A DNA stretch of 64,000 bases from Saprospiraceae bacterium (GCA_022448945.1 JAKVCV010000015.1:84039-148038); one strand, 5' to 3'. Shown: positions 18,246 through 27,663, counted from the stretch's first letter. Numbers and translations: made by a program. Notes: generated by a model from the letters alone, not told the origin.

Positions 18246-18960
18246 AACAAACATACTTATTATTGAAGATGAATTTATTATAGCACAAGATATTTCTGAA
18301 GTGCTAATAGAAGATGGTTATGTTGTTACAGGGATAGCTGAAGACATTGAATCTGCCATTAGCATTATAAATGAGAAAGAAGTAAATTTAATTCTTTTAG
18401 ACATTAATCTTAACCAACCCGTTGATGGGATACAAATCGCTCATATTATAAATACTGACTATCAACTTCCTTTTATTTTCGTTACTGCTTTTACAGACTC
18501 CGCCACGATTGAAAAAGTAAAACATACCAGACCATATGGATACATTAGTAAACCATTCAACGACATTGATATACTAATTGCTATAGAACTAGCAATTTCA
18601 AAATATAAATTTAACACTGAAGTCAAATCATCAGATTTTTCTATATCAAAGAATTCTTTCTTTATTAAAACTAAAAATGGCATAGAAAAAGTTAATTCTA
18701 ATGAGATAAGATGGATGGAGGCGTTTGATTATTATTCTTTTATCCAATTAGAAACCAAAAAAATACTTGCAACAACAACTCTGAAAGATTTAGAAAGCAA
18801 AATCACTAACCCATCTTTTATAAAGGTACACCGAAAATATAGCGTCAATATTAACTATATTAATAAGTTGGTTGGAAATAAAATCGAAATTGATGGAACA
18901 CTAATTCCTGTAAGCCGTCTACATAAATATAACCTTTTAAAAAGTCTTAATTTAATGTAA
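18232..18960 (+). CDS. LytTR-family response regulator
   Basis: 242 residues. The receiver domain (about 5-125) has the acidic pair E12/D13, the phospho-acceptor D57 (L-I-L-L-D-I-N-L), the switch threonine in F-V-T-A-F and the lysine in Y-I-S-K-P-F. The LytTR DNA-binding domain (about 145-240) is marked by I-R-W-M-E-A-F-D-Y-Y and the final F-I-K-V-H-R-K-Y-S-V-N block. It overlaps the PAS kinase gene and is the likely target of both kinases in the operon. Its DNA targets are unknown; nearby candidates are the ArsR-like genes downstream. Confidence 0.93.
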   Translation: MKKTETNILIIEDEFIIAQDISEVLIEDGYVVTGIAEDIESAISIINEKEVNLILLDINLNQPVDGIQIAHIINTDYQLPFIFVTAFTDSATIEKVKHTRPYGYISKPFNDIDILIAIELAISKYKFNTEVKSSDFSISKNSFFIKTKNGIEKVNSNEIRWMEAFDYYSFIQLETKKILATTTLKDLESKITNPSFIKVHRKYSVNINYINKLVGNKIEIDGTLIPVSRLHKYNLLKSLNLM

Positions 18961-19347
18961 AACAACCATCCCTTAACAATTAAGTCACTCACTAATAAAT
19001 AATGCCATTCACTTATTATTTTTTTATATAAAATAATTTGTCTATATATTTAATATATGGTTGTTAGTAACAATAAAATTTCAACATATAACCATCTAAT
19101 TGTAGTATTAAAGTAATACTCTATATCTATAAAACGAATTTAGCTAGCAAATAACAATATAAAAAACTTTAAAAATTCTTTAACTGCTTATTTTCAAGAT
19201 AAAGTATTTTTCAAAAATATTTTTGTTAAGCTAAACAATTTTGTCTACTTATTGTTTTATAGTTAGAGTAAAACATTCAATTACGTTTTTGATACCTTAA
19301 TCAACTATTTAAAATTCTATTAATTTATTTAATACACCTTAATTACC
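18961..19347. other. Intergenic region before the ArsR-like pair
   Basis: 387 AT-rich bases. A TATTTTTG element (19218-19225) lies 122 bases before the first ArsR-like gene and is a possible -7 box, without a good -33 partner. I see no strong terminator after the LytTR gene and no other gene. Confidence 0.45.
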
Positions 19348-19686
19348 ATGGGAAAATCAAAGTCAGAAGTTTTTAATCTTAAAAATGGACCTCAAGAAAT
19401 TAAACTCATATATCCTGATTTAAGAAATGTTGTTTTAGTTTTAAGAGCAATCGGTCACGATTTACGTAAAAACATCGTAACCCTTCTACTAACACATGAA
19501 CAAATGAACGTAACAGACATCTATGTCAAATTACGCATTGAACAATCTGTAGCTTCACAGCACTTAGCTATTTTACGAAATGCTGGCATAGTGATTACTA
19601 CTCGAAATGGCAAATTTATTAATTATACATTGAATAAAAAAAGACTGGATGACATCTCAGTTTTAGTCAATGAAATTGCCGCTTAA
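19348..19686 (+). CDS. ArsR-like winged-helix regulator (first of a pair)
   Basis: 112 residues with the HTH_5 layout: V-L-R-A-I-G-H-D-L-R-K-N-I as helix 1, then V-T-D-I-Y-V-K-L-R-I-E-Q-S-V-A-S-Q-H-L as the recognition region, then the wing T-T-R-N-G-K-F-I-N-Y. The protein has no cysteine, so it cannot use the metal-thiolate sensing of classical ArsR/SmtB proteins. Another ArsR-like gene follows after 79 bases. There is no adjacent target operon, so its ligand and regulon are unknown. Autoregulation is plausible but not shown. Confidence 0.85.
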   Translation: MGKSKSEVFNLKNGPQEIKLIYPDLRNVVLVLRAIGHDLRKNIVTLLLTHEQMNVTDIYVKLRIEQSVASQHLAILRNAGIVITTRNGKFINYTLNKKRLDDISVLVNEIAA

Positions 19687-19765
19687 TTCCCCCGTTGATT
19701 AATTATAAATCAATGGTGTTTAATAAAAACGAACTTTTATTCAAATCCAAACACTCCTTAAAAAA

Positions 19766-20074
19766 ATGGAAATCGCAGCTAATATTTTAGACGAAGATAA
19801 ACTAGAACAAGCATCAGAAGTAATGCGGGCTTTAACACATGACCTTCGATTAAAAATAATTTCATTTATTGATAAAAATAAGCGTATTAATGTCAATAAA
19901 ATATATAATACTCTGGGGCTGGAACAATCTATCACTTCCCAACATTTGAGAATCCTACGTCTTACAAATATTGTAATTCACGAACGAAATGGGAAACAAA
20001 TCTACTACTCTATAAATTATGATTACATAAATAGTATAGTAGGAAACATAGGTAATTTTCTTTCTAAAGGATAA
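19766..20074 (+). CDS. ArsR-like winged-helix regulator (second of a pair)
   Basis: 102 residues, a paralog of the preceding gene: V-M-R-A-L-T-H-D-L-R-L-K-I aligns with the same helix, and L-E-Q-S-I-T-S-Q-H-L-R-I-L-R with the recognition helix. The wing is H-E-R-N-G-K-Q-I-Y-Y. It too lacks cysteine. The likeness of the two recognition helices (E-Q-S-x-x-S-Q-H-L) suggests they may bind similar operators or form heterodimers; this is inference. The spacing suggests a bicistronic unit. Confidence 0.85.
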   Translation: MEIAANILDEDKLEQASEVMRALTHDLRLKIISFIDKNKRINVNKIYNTLGLEQSITSQHLRILRLTNIVIHERNGKQIYYSINYDYINSIVGNIGNFLSKG

Positions 20075-20263
20075 TTGACCCTATAAGTTCTTCAGGACCC
20101 AATAGTTTTATTCTCCCAGACTAACAATTACCAAAGTAACAGGATAAGACCAACTCTACGATCTAGGCGTATTTGTTGCTGATTGGTTTGATACACATTC
20201 AACAGACTGATTCTTGATGAACAGATAAAAAATCTGTTGCCAATAAATACCAGGTTTAATTTA

Positions 20264-20536
20264 CTATTGGTATACATTAAACCAGCTGTCACAGTGCTTG
20301 CATTTAACATCTCCTTTTGGTGAAATATCAGATAAATCATCTACCGTTGCATGACAATTATTACAATTATAATCCTGTTTGCCTTTTAACTCTGCTTCCT
20401 GTTTTTTTATATTTAGATCAATCAATTTATTTACATTTTTAAATATCCCTGTACCCATATTAGAAAATGAAGAGAATATTCTAAAGAAACCCAAAACAAA
20501 AAAAATAAATACAGCAACAAAAATTATTTCTACCAT
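20264..20536 (-). CDS. Small membrane-anchored zinc-ribbon protein
   Basis: 90 residues. An N-terminal membrane helix (about residues 2-20) is followed by a charged linker and a C-terminal zinc ribbon with two C-x-x-C pairs (CNNC and CKHC), ending W-F-N-V-Y-Q. The cysteine spacing supports one zinc ion. I do not recognise a named family; the zinc ribbon may contact protein or nucleic acid at the membrane. It is convergent with the second ArsR-like gene. Confidence 0.7.
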   Translation of the reverse strand: MVEIIFVAVFIFFVLGFFRIFSSFSNMGTGIFKNVNKLIDLNIKKQEAELKGKQDYNCNNCHATVDDLSDISPKGDVKCKHCDSWFNVYQ

Positions 20537-20661
20537 TTATAATATGTTATTTTAAGAAAAAACTGTTTAGTACACTATTTACTTAACAATATTAAATTAA
20601 AAATGATTTAGCATTTTTTATACCTTTTAACTTTCTAAATTAAAGGAATTTAATTTTAATT

Positions 20662-21090
20662 ATGGGTAATATACTTCGAAATACGCTCTTATATGTTATA
20701 TCCATAACAATCTTTTTAGTATTACTCTCTCTGAATATTCGACATTCTTCCCAAGAATACATCTATATTATCATAGGCTTTTCACTTTTTTGTTCCATAC
20801 CTATATTTCTTGGTTATCTGCTATCTGTTTATTTACTAAAGAAACCAAATAAGTATCTTAATATGATCAACTTTGTTCTTATAATTGGGAATGCACTTTT
20901 AATAGTTTGGGCTTTTGCACTATGTATTATAGGGGCAAGTTTTGAACCAATAATTTTATTAGCATTTCTTTATGTTAGTGCAGGTTGTTATATATATTAT
21001 CATACTTTCAAAAACTTGCGCTCAATGCCTAGAGAAATTAGCCTAGATGAATATAGTGACATTTTAGATGATCAATTTTTAGACACATAA
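20662..21090 (+). CDS. Four-helix membrane protein of unknown function
   Basis: 142 residues with four hydrophobic segments at about 6-25, 32-54, 65-90 and 95-115, and an acidic C-terminal tail (E-I-S-L-D-E-Y-S-D-I-L-D-D). No family recognised. It is a single gene, divergent from the zinc-ribbon gene and 150 bases before the glycosidase. Confidence 0.65.
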   Translation: MGNILRNTLLYVISITIFLVLLSLNIRHSSQEYIYIIIGFSLFCSIPIFLGYLLSVYLLKKPNKYLNMINFVLIIGNALLIVWAFALCIIGASFEPIILLAFLYVSAGCYIYYHTFKNLRSMPREISLDEYSDILDDQFLDT

Positions 21091-21171
21091 ATATTGTCCT
21101 ATATAAAATGTAATTATATACATTCATAAAACAATTAAATATAAAACACACCTATAATTGATTGTATTTGT

Positions 21172-21179
21172 TACTTTTG
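21172..21179 (+). promoter_or_regulatory. -7 element upstream of the GH113-like gene
   Basis: TACTTTTG fits TAnnTTTG and lies 61 bases before the ATG. No good -33 TTTG is seen. Confidence 0.45.
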
Positions 21180-21240
21180 CAATAATTGTAACGATGACTG
21201 TAGATTAATGAAGATATATTAATTAACAAGATTTTCTTAT

Positions 21241-22596
21241 ATGAAGAAAATAATCATAATATTAATTCTATTGCCCCTCAGTTTTTTACTTTCTCGTAAA
21301 GCAGAAATAAAGAACTATAAGCCTGCCTTCTTTTATCTTGGTGGCATTCAAATAAATGAGGCTAACAATCAGGATTGGATGACAATGCTCAAAAAAGCCA
21401 GCATGAATACTGTTGAAGTGACTATTTATGCTACTCAAGGCGAATGGGACAGTGATTCTTTGCGTTTTGATGAAAAAAATGATGCTGTTTTAGCAGAAAT
21501 CCGAGCAGCAAAAAAAGCAGGAATCAAAGTAATCATGATTTTAAGAGTAGACATTGATCATAGTTTTAAAAGCAACAAATTTATCTGGCATGGAATGATA
21601 ATGCCAGGATCATCAGAATTAATTGATAGTTGGTTTTCAAAATATCAAGCTTTTACTGAAAAATGGGCAAAAATAGCTGAACAAGAAAGTGTAGATGTTT
21701 TCTGTATTGGAAGTGAAATGAATGCACTTTCTTCTACAGCTCCTATATACAAAATGCCTGCATTATACACCTATTACAATAGTCTGAAATATCTAAACAG
21801 ACACGAAAAGCGTGCATATATTTTCAAAGAAAAACTTCAAAAAGAAGATCTATGGGTAAATGGATATGAAAATTATTCCAATCTTAAATCATATATTGAA
21901 GACAAGATTAAGTACAAACATGCATGGTGTCAGCAGGTAACTTTTGGAGGCAAAACCAATCGGCTAGAACTTATGAATAGCAGACGAAAAAAGTGCCGAA
22001 ACCATTGGAAATCGATTATAAATAATGTCCGTAAAATTTACAATGGCCCATTAACTTATGCTGCTAACTTTGACAACTATCTTGTTGCTGACTTTTGGGA
22101 AGAACTTGATTTTATAGGGATTAATGCCTATTTTGGATTGCGCAATTCTGATTTCAAATATAACAATTCAAAACAACTGAAGAATGAACTAAAAAGAGGT
22201 TGGAAAAAAGTTTTTCGAGAAATAAATTATTTTAGAAACAGTAATAACTTGACTGAAAAACCTATTATATTCACTGAATTGGGTTATATTAGAAGAGCTA
22301 ATGCTACTATAGAGCCATGGGCAGGTTTTGGCTTTTCTGTAGTTGGAGGAAGATCTGAAGAACAACTGATTATCTGGGGTAAAGAAAAGGATGACTTAGG
22401 GGAAAGAACTTTGGCTATGGATGCACTTTATGAAGTAGTTAAGGAACAACAAATAAACCTGGATGGCATTCTTTACTGGAAATTAACATCGCATGATTAT
22501 CATCTTCCTTACGAACCTTTTGCCTTACATCTTACACCAGAAGCCTCCGACTCACTTCAAATCAGTTTAGCAAAATTTTCTACCCTTGATGATTAA
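21241..22596 (+). CDS. GH113-like glycoside hydrolase, exported
   Basis: 451 residues with an N-terminal hydrophobic signal or anchor (about 3-18). The rest resembles the GH113 TIM-barrel family: V-E-V-T-I-Y-A-T-Q early on, C-I-G-S-E-M-N with the likely acid/base glutamate, F-I-G-I-N-A-Y-F, and F-T-E-L-G-Y with the likely nucleophile. Known GH113 members act on beta-mannan, but many Bacteroidota homologues are uncharacterised. No SusC/SusD or other polysaccharide genes are nearby, so it is not part of a utilisation locus here. There is no T9SS sorting domain. Confidence 0.78.
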   Translation: MKKIIIILILLPLSFLLSRKAEIKNYKPAFFYLGGIQINEANNQDWMTMLKKASMNTVEVTIYATQGEWDSDSLRFDEKNDAVLAEIRAAKKAGIKVIMILRVDIDHSFKSNKFIWHGMIMPGSSELIDSWFSKYQAFTEKWAKIAEQESVDVFCIGSEMNALSSTAPIYKMPALYTYYNSLKYLNRHEKRAYIFKEKLQKEDLWVNGYENYSNLKSYIEDKIKYKHAWCQQVTFGGKTNRLELMNSRRKKCRNHWKSIINNVRKIYNGPLTYAANFDNYLVADFWEELDFIGINAYFGLRNSDFKYNNSKQLKNELKRGWKKVFREINYFRNSNNLTEKPIIFTELGYIRRANATIEPWAGFGFSVVGGRSEEQLIIWGKEKDDLGERTLAMDALYEVVKEQQINLDGILYWKLTSHDYHLPYEPFALHLTPEASDSLQISLAKFSTLDD

Positions 22597-22651
22597 ACAA
22601 TTTTTTTAACAGATTTCTAAATGGTCAGAAAAATATATTTACGCCTTTTCA

Positions 22652-22659
22652 TACCTTTG
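22652..22659 (+). promoter_or_regulatory. -7 element upstream of the DUF445 gene
   Basis: TACCTTTG, an exact TAnnTTTG, lies 117 bases before the GTG start. No clear -33 element. Confidence 0.5.
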
Positions 22660-22775
22660 CAAATCCTTATATATTAAATTTACATTTTTAATTTGTACCA
22701 TATATTAATCCCAAATACTACAAATTATTCCTATGTTTATTATAAATTAATTTCTCACTAACAATCAATTGCCTT

Positions 22776-24020
22776 GTGCTAGAATATATACAAAGCCACC
22801 CATCAATTATTATTTTACCTTTTATTTCTGCAATAATTGGCTGGGGAACGAATGTAGTAGCCCTAAAAATGACTTTTTACCCTCTGGAATTTATAGGCTT
22901 TAAATTTAAAGGTTTTAAAGCTATAGGCTGGGGAGGCTTCCCTCCTATTGGATGGCAAGGAATTATTCCATCCAAAGCAGAAACAATGGCAGGGAAAGCT
23001 ACTGATATGATCACTACCAAATTAATCGATGTTGAAGATCAATTTTCCCGTATTAACCCAGCTATTGTAGCTAAAGAAATGGAGTCAAGTATTCTTAGGC
23101 TATCACGAGAAATCACAAATGAGGTTATGACGGAACACGTACCTTTTTGGAAATTATTGTCTAACAAACAAAAGGAAAAAATTTATGCACGTTCTGCTGA
23201 GGAAATCCCCTCTGTAATAGAAGAGATAATGGAAGAAGTAAAGGTCAATATTACGGAAGTATTTGACTTGAAAGCGATGGCTGTAGAGCATTTAAGAAAT
23301 AATAAAGAGTTATTGAATAGGATTTTTCTGGAAGTTGGTGACAAAGAATTTTCTTTTATAGAAAGGTCTGGATTTTATTTTGGTTTTCTTTTTGGAATAT
23401 TACAAGCAATTATATGGGTGCAATTCGAAGCCAACTGGACCTTACCTGTGGGAGGATTACTGGTTGGTTACCTTACCAATATACTAGCACTAAGATTAAT
23501 TTTCTCTCCCACCAAACCTATTAAAATCTTTAAATGGAAAATACAAGGGTTATTCATAAAAAGGCAAAATGAAGTGTCAAAAGGATATGCGCACTTAGTA
23601 TCTGATAATATTATGACGATGGACAATGTCTTTACTCAAATGTTCAATGGAAAGGGTGCCGATAAATTAGTCAACATAATAACAAAGCACTCTAGAGAAG
23701 GGATAGACAAAACTGCAGGTTTTAACAGCTCTCTTATAAAATTCACATCGGGTACCGACACCTATGACCAAATAAAAACCATAGCTGTAAATCGATTTAT
23801 TGAAGCTGCTCCTGAACAAATTCATATTGTTTTTGATTATGCTAAACAGGCTTTGGATATTGAAGAGACTATGTTTAGCCGTATGACAAGCTTGCCGCCA
23901 GATGAATTTGTAGATTTTCTGAGGCCAGTTTTTCAAGAAGATGAGTGGAAATTAATTCTAACAGGAGCTATATTGGGCATGGCAGCTGGTTTTTTACAAC
24001 TGCTATTTGTTATATTTTAA
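22776..24020 (+). CDS. DUF445 family membrane protein
   Basis: 414 residues starting at GTG, since the only upstream alternative in that frame is closed by stops. Membrane helices lie at the N-terminus (about 11-30), in the middle (about 200-240) and at the extreme C-terminus (about 393-412). Motifs such as G-W-G-T-N-x-V-A-L-K-M and G-x-x-V-G-Y-L-T-N-I-L-A-L-R are the duplicated signature of DUF445 (YheB-like). The family is widespread and has no agreed function. It is a single gene, convergent with the secreted protein downstream. Confidence 0.88.
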   Translation: MLEYIQSHPSIIILPFISAIIGWGTNVVALKMTFYPLEFIGFKFKGFKAIGWGGFPPIGWQGIIPSKAETMAGKATDMITTKLIDVEDQFSRINPAIVAKEMESSILRLSREITNEVMTEHVPFWKLLSNKQKEKIYARSAEEIPSVIEEIMEEVKVNITEVFDLKAMAVEHLRNNKELLNRIFLEVGDKEFSFIERSGFYFGFLFGILQAIIWVQFEANWTLPVGGLLVGYLTNILALRLIFSPTKPIKIFKWKIQGLFIKRQNEVSKGYAHLVSDNIMTMDNVFTQMFNGKGADKLVNIITKHSREGIDKTAGFNSSLIKFTSGTDTYDQIKTIAVNRFIEAAPEQIHIVFDYAKQALDIEETMFSRMTSLPPDEFVDFLRPVFQEDEWKLILTGAILGMAAGFLQLLFVIF

Positions 24021-24049
24021 ATAGAATCAAATAAACAAAGATCAGTTGT

Positions 24050-25021
24050 TTATTCTTTAATAATTTTCACTGATTCACTTTGTCCCATATCCGACTTTAA
24101 TATTACAACTTTATGGCCCTCTTCTCTTTCTATTGAAAGTGCAGCCGTATTTGGTGGTATATCACCTAAGTTATGTGCTAAAAGTGTGAGAAAATTATTT
24201 CCATTAAGAAGCCTTACTTTAATGGATTTGGGAATAGACGTTAATGTATAATCACTAAGAATAGTACGACCATTAAAATCTAAAGAAATAATATCGCCGT
24301 CAACCCTATTAGAGTCCCATATTTGAATCAGGATAGAATCTTTAGGAACATGCATAGTTTCTTTCGTGACCATTTTTCTATCCTTAAAATTGTTATCGTC
24401 TTCAATCTTAACAGTCTCTTTAATTGATTCTGAAGATTTTGAAGTACTTGTATCAACATTTAATGCAACGACGGAATCTGGTTTCTTAATCATTCGAGGT
24501 TCAGGTTCTACGTAGCCATCTTTTTTTCTTCGTACTTTGACATGAGCACTAGCACAATCTCTAGATTTATCATTCCAACCACGCCAATTCCCCTCCAAAT
24601 ACTCGTAGCCTACATCTTCTGAATAATTTAAAGTAGCTTCACTATAACAAAAACTAGTATTGAGTGTATTCTGAGTTTCAAAGATCTTGGATGTAGTATT
24701 ATACCTTACTTTGTTGTTATTCATAGTAGCCTTGATAGCAAATTTTGCATAGTGTGCTTCATGAAGCGTCTCATTAATAAAATATTCTCCGGTATAAATG
24801 TTTTTCTTTTCATCATAATTAAAAGACAATTTTAAAACATGGGTTTTCGCTCCCTTCTTCCAATATCCATTTTCCCAATAGACCTTATAACCATCTATTT
24901 TAGATGCTTCTTCACTCTGGTCTAAATATCCTTCCCAAGTGCCGGTTAAGTCTTGAGACAGAACAGTAGTAACAAAAAACAAACAGCTCAAGATCAATCC
25001 TCCTAGAAAATATATCTTCAT
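24050..25021 (-). CDS. Secreted protein with repeated beta-rich domains, unknown function
   Basis: 323 residues with a signal peptide ending at V-L-S-Q. Residues about 24-165 form a beta-rich domain beginning L-T-G-T-W-E-G and containing E-G-N-W-R-G-W. A Ser/Thr/Lys-rich linker (about 175-225) leads to a C-terminal beta domain (about 235-320) with I-W-D-S-N-R-V-D-G-D-I-I-S-L-D-F-N-G and A-H-N-L-G-D-I-P-P-N-T-A. I have seen this last module in other Bacteroidota exported proteins, but no function is known. No T9SS tail is evident. Confidence 0.7.
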   Translation of the reverse strand: MKIYFLGGLILSCLFFVTTVLSQDLTGTWEGYLDQSEEASKIDGYKVYWENGYWKKGAKTHVLKLSFNYDEKKNIYTGEYFINETLHEAHYAKFAIKATMNNNKVRYNTTSKIFETQNTLNTSFCYSEATLNYSEDVGYEYLEGNWRGWNDKSRDCASAHVKVRRKKDGYVEPEPRMIKKPDSVVALNVDTSTSKSSESIKETVKIEDDNNFKDRKMVTKETMHVPKDSILIQIWDSNRVDGDIISLDFNGRTILSDYTLTSIPKSIKVRLLNGNNFLTLLAHNLGDIPPNTAALSIEREEGHKVVILKSDMGQSESVKIIKE

Positions 25022-25240
25022 TATTTTTAGGCTTTATGCTAAATTTTAAAATTTCCCCACTTCTTAATTTCAATAATTGATCAAAAGAACAAATCAATCT
25101 AAGACACAACCTTTAAAAGCAAGTAATATACCACAAATCAAATAATTACACAATATCCAAAAAATAATAAACTTTAGAAAACTTAGTGAAACTTCTTAGT
25201 TTAAAAGAAATACCTAATAATTTAACTATTATCAATTAAT

Positions 25241-26479
25241 CTAACGACGTTTCTTTGAAAAAAAGCGTTTCTTTTTTTTGTAAGGTTTTTTTCCTCGATT
25301 TTTGACATTCTTAGATGACTTTTGAACTTCTTGTTCAGGAGTGTTATCTATGAAAGGGTGATCTGTTATTACTGGAATCCTTTGGTCTATTAGTTTTTGA
25401 ATATCGCGCAAATATGGTTTTTCCTCTACATCACAAAAAGAGAGTGCAATACCACTGGCACTTGCTCTACCCGTTCGTCCAATCCGATGAACGTATGTTT
25501 CAGAAACGTTTGGAAGATCATAATTAATTACATGTGATAATTCATCAACATCAATACCTCGTGCTGCTATATCCGTAGCTACCAGTACTTTTGTCTTGCC
25601 AGACTTAAAATTACCCAATGCTCGTTGACGTGCACCCTGAGACTTATTACCATGTATTGCTTCTGCACTAATCATTGCTCTTCTTAATACCTTTACTATT
25701 TTATCTGCTCCATATTTAGTACGTGAAAAAACAAGTGTAGATGTAAAAGTTTCTGTTTTTAAAAGATGTAATAATAATTTCCTTTTATTTTGTTTACTCA
25801 CATAATAAACGGCCTGACTTACTCTTTCAGCCGTTGCTTGTTCCGGTTTTATTGTTACCTTCTTAGGATTGTTTAAAATGCTGTTAGAAAGGGTAATAAT
25901 ATTCTTAGGCATCGTTGCCGAAAAAAACAAAGATTGACGCTCAGAAGGCAATAGTGCTATTATTTTACGTATATCATGTATAAACCCCATATCAAGCATA
26001 TGATCAGCCTCATCCAAAACAAAATATTCAATTCGTTTCAACGAAACAAAACCTTGCCCAATAAGATCAAGCAAGCGGCCTGGAGTTGCCACTAAAACAT
26101 CTATACCTCTTCGCAATGCCTGGGTTTGTTGACCTTGTTTGACCCCACCATAAATTACAGTATTCCTGATTCCTGTGAATTTCCCATAAGCAGTAAAACT
26201 ATCTGCTATCTGAATTGCTAATTCTCTTGTTGGAGTAACTATAAGTGCTTTTATTTTTCTGCCCCCTTTTTGATTCCTTAGATCAAGAAAAATATGTTGC
26301 AGAATAGGAATAGCAAAAGCCGCTGTCTTTCCTGTTCCTGTTTGCGCACAACCCAATAAATCATATCCTTTTAATAAAATAGGAATAGATTGTTCCTGAA
26401 TAGGTGTTGGTTGCTTATAACCCTCATTCATTAAGGCTCGCAATATAGGCTTGACTATTCGTAGATCAGTAAATAACAT
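25241..26479 (-). CDS. rhlE: DEAD-box RNA helicase, RhlE type
   Basis: 412 residues with all core motifs: Q motif P-T-P-I-Q (about 25-29), motif I A-Q-T-G-T-G-K-T (45-52), D-E-A-D (motif II), S-A-T (motif III), A-R-G-I-D-V (motif V) and H-R-I-G-R-T-G-R (motif VI). The C-terminal tail is very basic ([10 protein letters not shown]), as in RhlE proteins that act on ribosome assembly and RNA turnover. A second DEAD-box helicase lies at 36562-37932. The gene is divergent from the ABC ATPase. Confidence 0.92.
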   Translation of the reverse strand: MLFTDLRIVKPILRALMNEGYKQPTPIQEQSIPILLKGYDLLGCAQTGTGKTAAFAIPILQHIFLDLRNQKGGRKIKALIVTPTRELAIQIADSFTAYGKFTGIRNTVIYGGVKQGQQTQALRRGIDVLVATPGRLLDLIGQGFVSLKRIEYFVLDEADHMLDMGFIHDIRKIIALLPSERQSLFFSATMPKNIITLSNSILNNPKKVTIKPEQATAERVSQAVYYVSKQNKRKLLLHLLKTETFTSTLVFSRTKYGADKIVKVLRRAMISAEAIHGNKSQGARQRALGNFKSGKTKVLVATDIAARGIDVDELSHVINYDLPNVSETYVHRIGRTGRASASGIALSFCDVEEKPYLRDIQKLIDQRIPVITDHPFIDNTPEQEVQKSSKNVKNRGKKPYKKKKRFFSKKRR

Positions 26480-26616
26480 TCTTGAGTTTGTAAAATGGTG
26501 AAGATAGTGGAATACTTCGAATGTATAGGCTTTAAAGCAAAAAATATCCCTTGAACTACATAATAATCATTTTTACTTTATTAAAGGATTGGATTGTAAT
26601 AATATAAAAGTAGCAT

Positions 26617-26624
26617 TATATTTG
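26617..26624 (+). promoter_or_regulatory. -7 element of the ABC ATPase gene
   Basis: TATATTTG fits TAnnTTTG. ATTG at 26593-26596, 20 bases upstream, is a near-consensus -33 partner. The box lies 32 bases before the ATG. Confidence 0.6.
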
Positions 26625-26656
26625 CAAAAGGTTAGGAATTATTAATAAACCAGCAT

Positions 26657-27322
26657 ATGCTATCACTTAAAAACATACGAAAATCATATACAATAGGGAA
26701 AAACAACCTAGAGGTATTAAAAGGTATTGACCTTTTCATTAAACAAGGGGAATTTGTATCTATAATGGGTTCCTCCGGGTCTGGAAAGTCTACCCTTTTA
26801 AATATTATGGGTATTCTAGATGATTATACTGAAGGCGAATACCATTTAGATGGCACCCTAATCAAAAACTTATCGCAAACCCAAGCAGCACTTTACCGAA
26901 ATCAATTAATTGGTTTTGTGTTTCAATCATTTAACCTTCTAACATTTAAGACTGCTGCCGAAAATGTTGCTCTCCCTCTTTATTACAAACAGATTCCAAG
27001 AAAAGAACGTCAGTTAAAAGCATTAGAGTACCTTGAAAGAGTTGGGCTAAAAGAATGGGCTAATCATTTACCCAGCGAACTGTCCGGGGGCCAGCAACAA
27101 CGTGTAGCAATTGCACGTGCATTGATATCAGAACCCAAAATAATACTGGCCGATGAACCAACTGGTGCTTTAGACACCCAGACTTCATATGATGTAATGG
27201 ACCTATTCAAAAGTTTTAACGAAGAAGGTAAAACCTTACTATTAGTAACACACGAAGAAGATATTGCTGCAAAAACCAATCGTACCATCCGCTTAAAAGA
27301 TGGTTTGATTATCAGTCAATAA
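26657..27322 (+). CDS. ABC transporter ATP-binding protein (LolD/MacB-like)
   Basis: 221 residues: Walker A G-S-S-G-S-G-K-S-T (38-46), Q-loop F-V-F-Q-S-F, signature L-S-G-G-Q-Q-Q-R, Walker B I-I-L-A-D-E-P-T-G-A-L-D and H-loop T-H-E. The order and the E-P-T-G-A-L-D block place it among LolD/MacB/FtsE-type ATPases, which power mechanotransmission rather than import. No permease gene is adjacent, so its membrane partner must be encoded elsewhere. It has its own promoter element. Confidence 0.9.
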   Translation: MLSLKNIRKSYTIGKNNLEVLKGIDLFIKQGEFVSIMGSSGSGKSTLLNIMGILDDYTEGEYHLDGTLIKNLSQTQAALYRNQLIGFVFQSFNLLTFKTAAENVALPLYYKQIPRKERQLKALEYLERVGLKEWANHLPSELSGGQQQRVAIARALISEPKIILADEPTGALDTQTSYDVMDLFKSFNEEGKTLLLVTHEEDIAAKTNRTIRLKDGLIISQ

Positions 27323-27663
27323 TATAAATAAAAACACATCCTTAACAGCGCTCAACGAACACGCTTATTTGGTCTTTTTTAAACCAATATAATAATTATC
27401 AAAACTGGTTTTTTGTATTGATTTTCTCGTATTAAATAAAATTTAATTTATTATAAGTAACGGTAACAATTCAAATTTAATAACATTAAATAGTAAGTAA
27501 AAAAAAGTTGCAAATCTGACTATATGCGCAGTTAGATTGAATTGAAAAAATTGAATATTTTATTGCCACCGAAGATATATCTTGTTAGATATTAGGACAC
27601 AAAATGATTCAAGGATTTTAATGGTAATTCTTGCTGAAACACCAAAAGTATTACGGAAATTAA
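27323..27663. other. Gene-free region between convergent genes
   Basis: 341 AT-rich bases between the ABC ATPase and uvrC. I found no gene on either strand and only a weak TTGGT/ACCAA hairpin near 27370-27387. The terminators of both flanking genes are not obvious. Confidence 0.45.

Noticed and set aside
20220..20238. AACAGAT/ATCTGTT hairpin after the zinc-ribbon gene
   Set aside because: Seven-base stem with no T-run on either strand; too weak to call a terminator.
20128..20340. 70-codon minus-strand frame overlapping the zinc-ribbon gene
   Set aside because: It overlaps a better supported gene in another frame and has no recognisable features.
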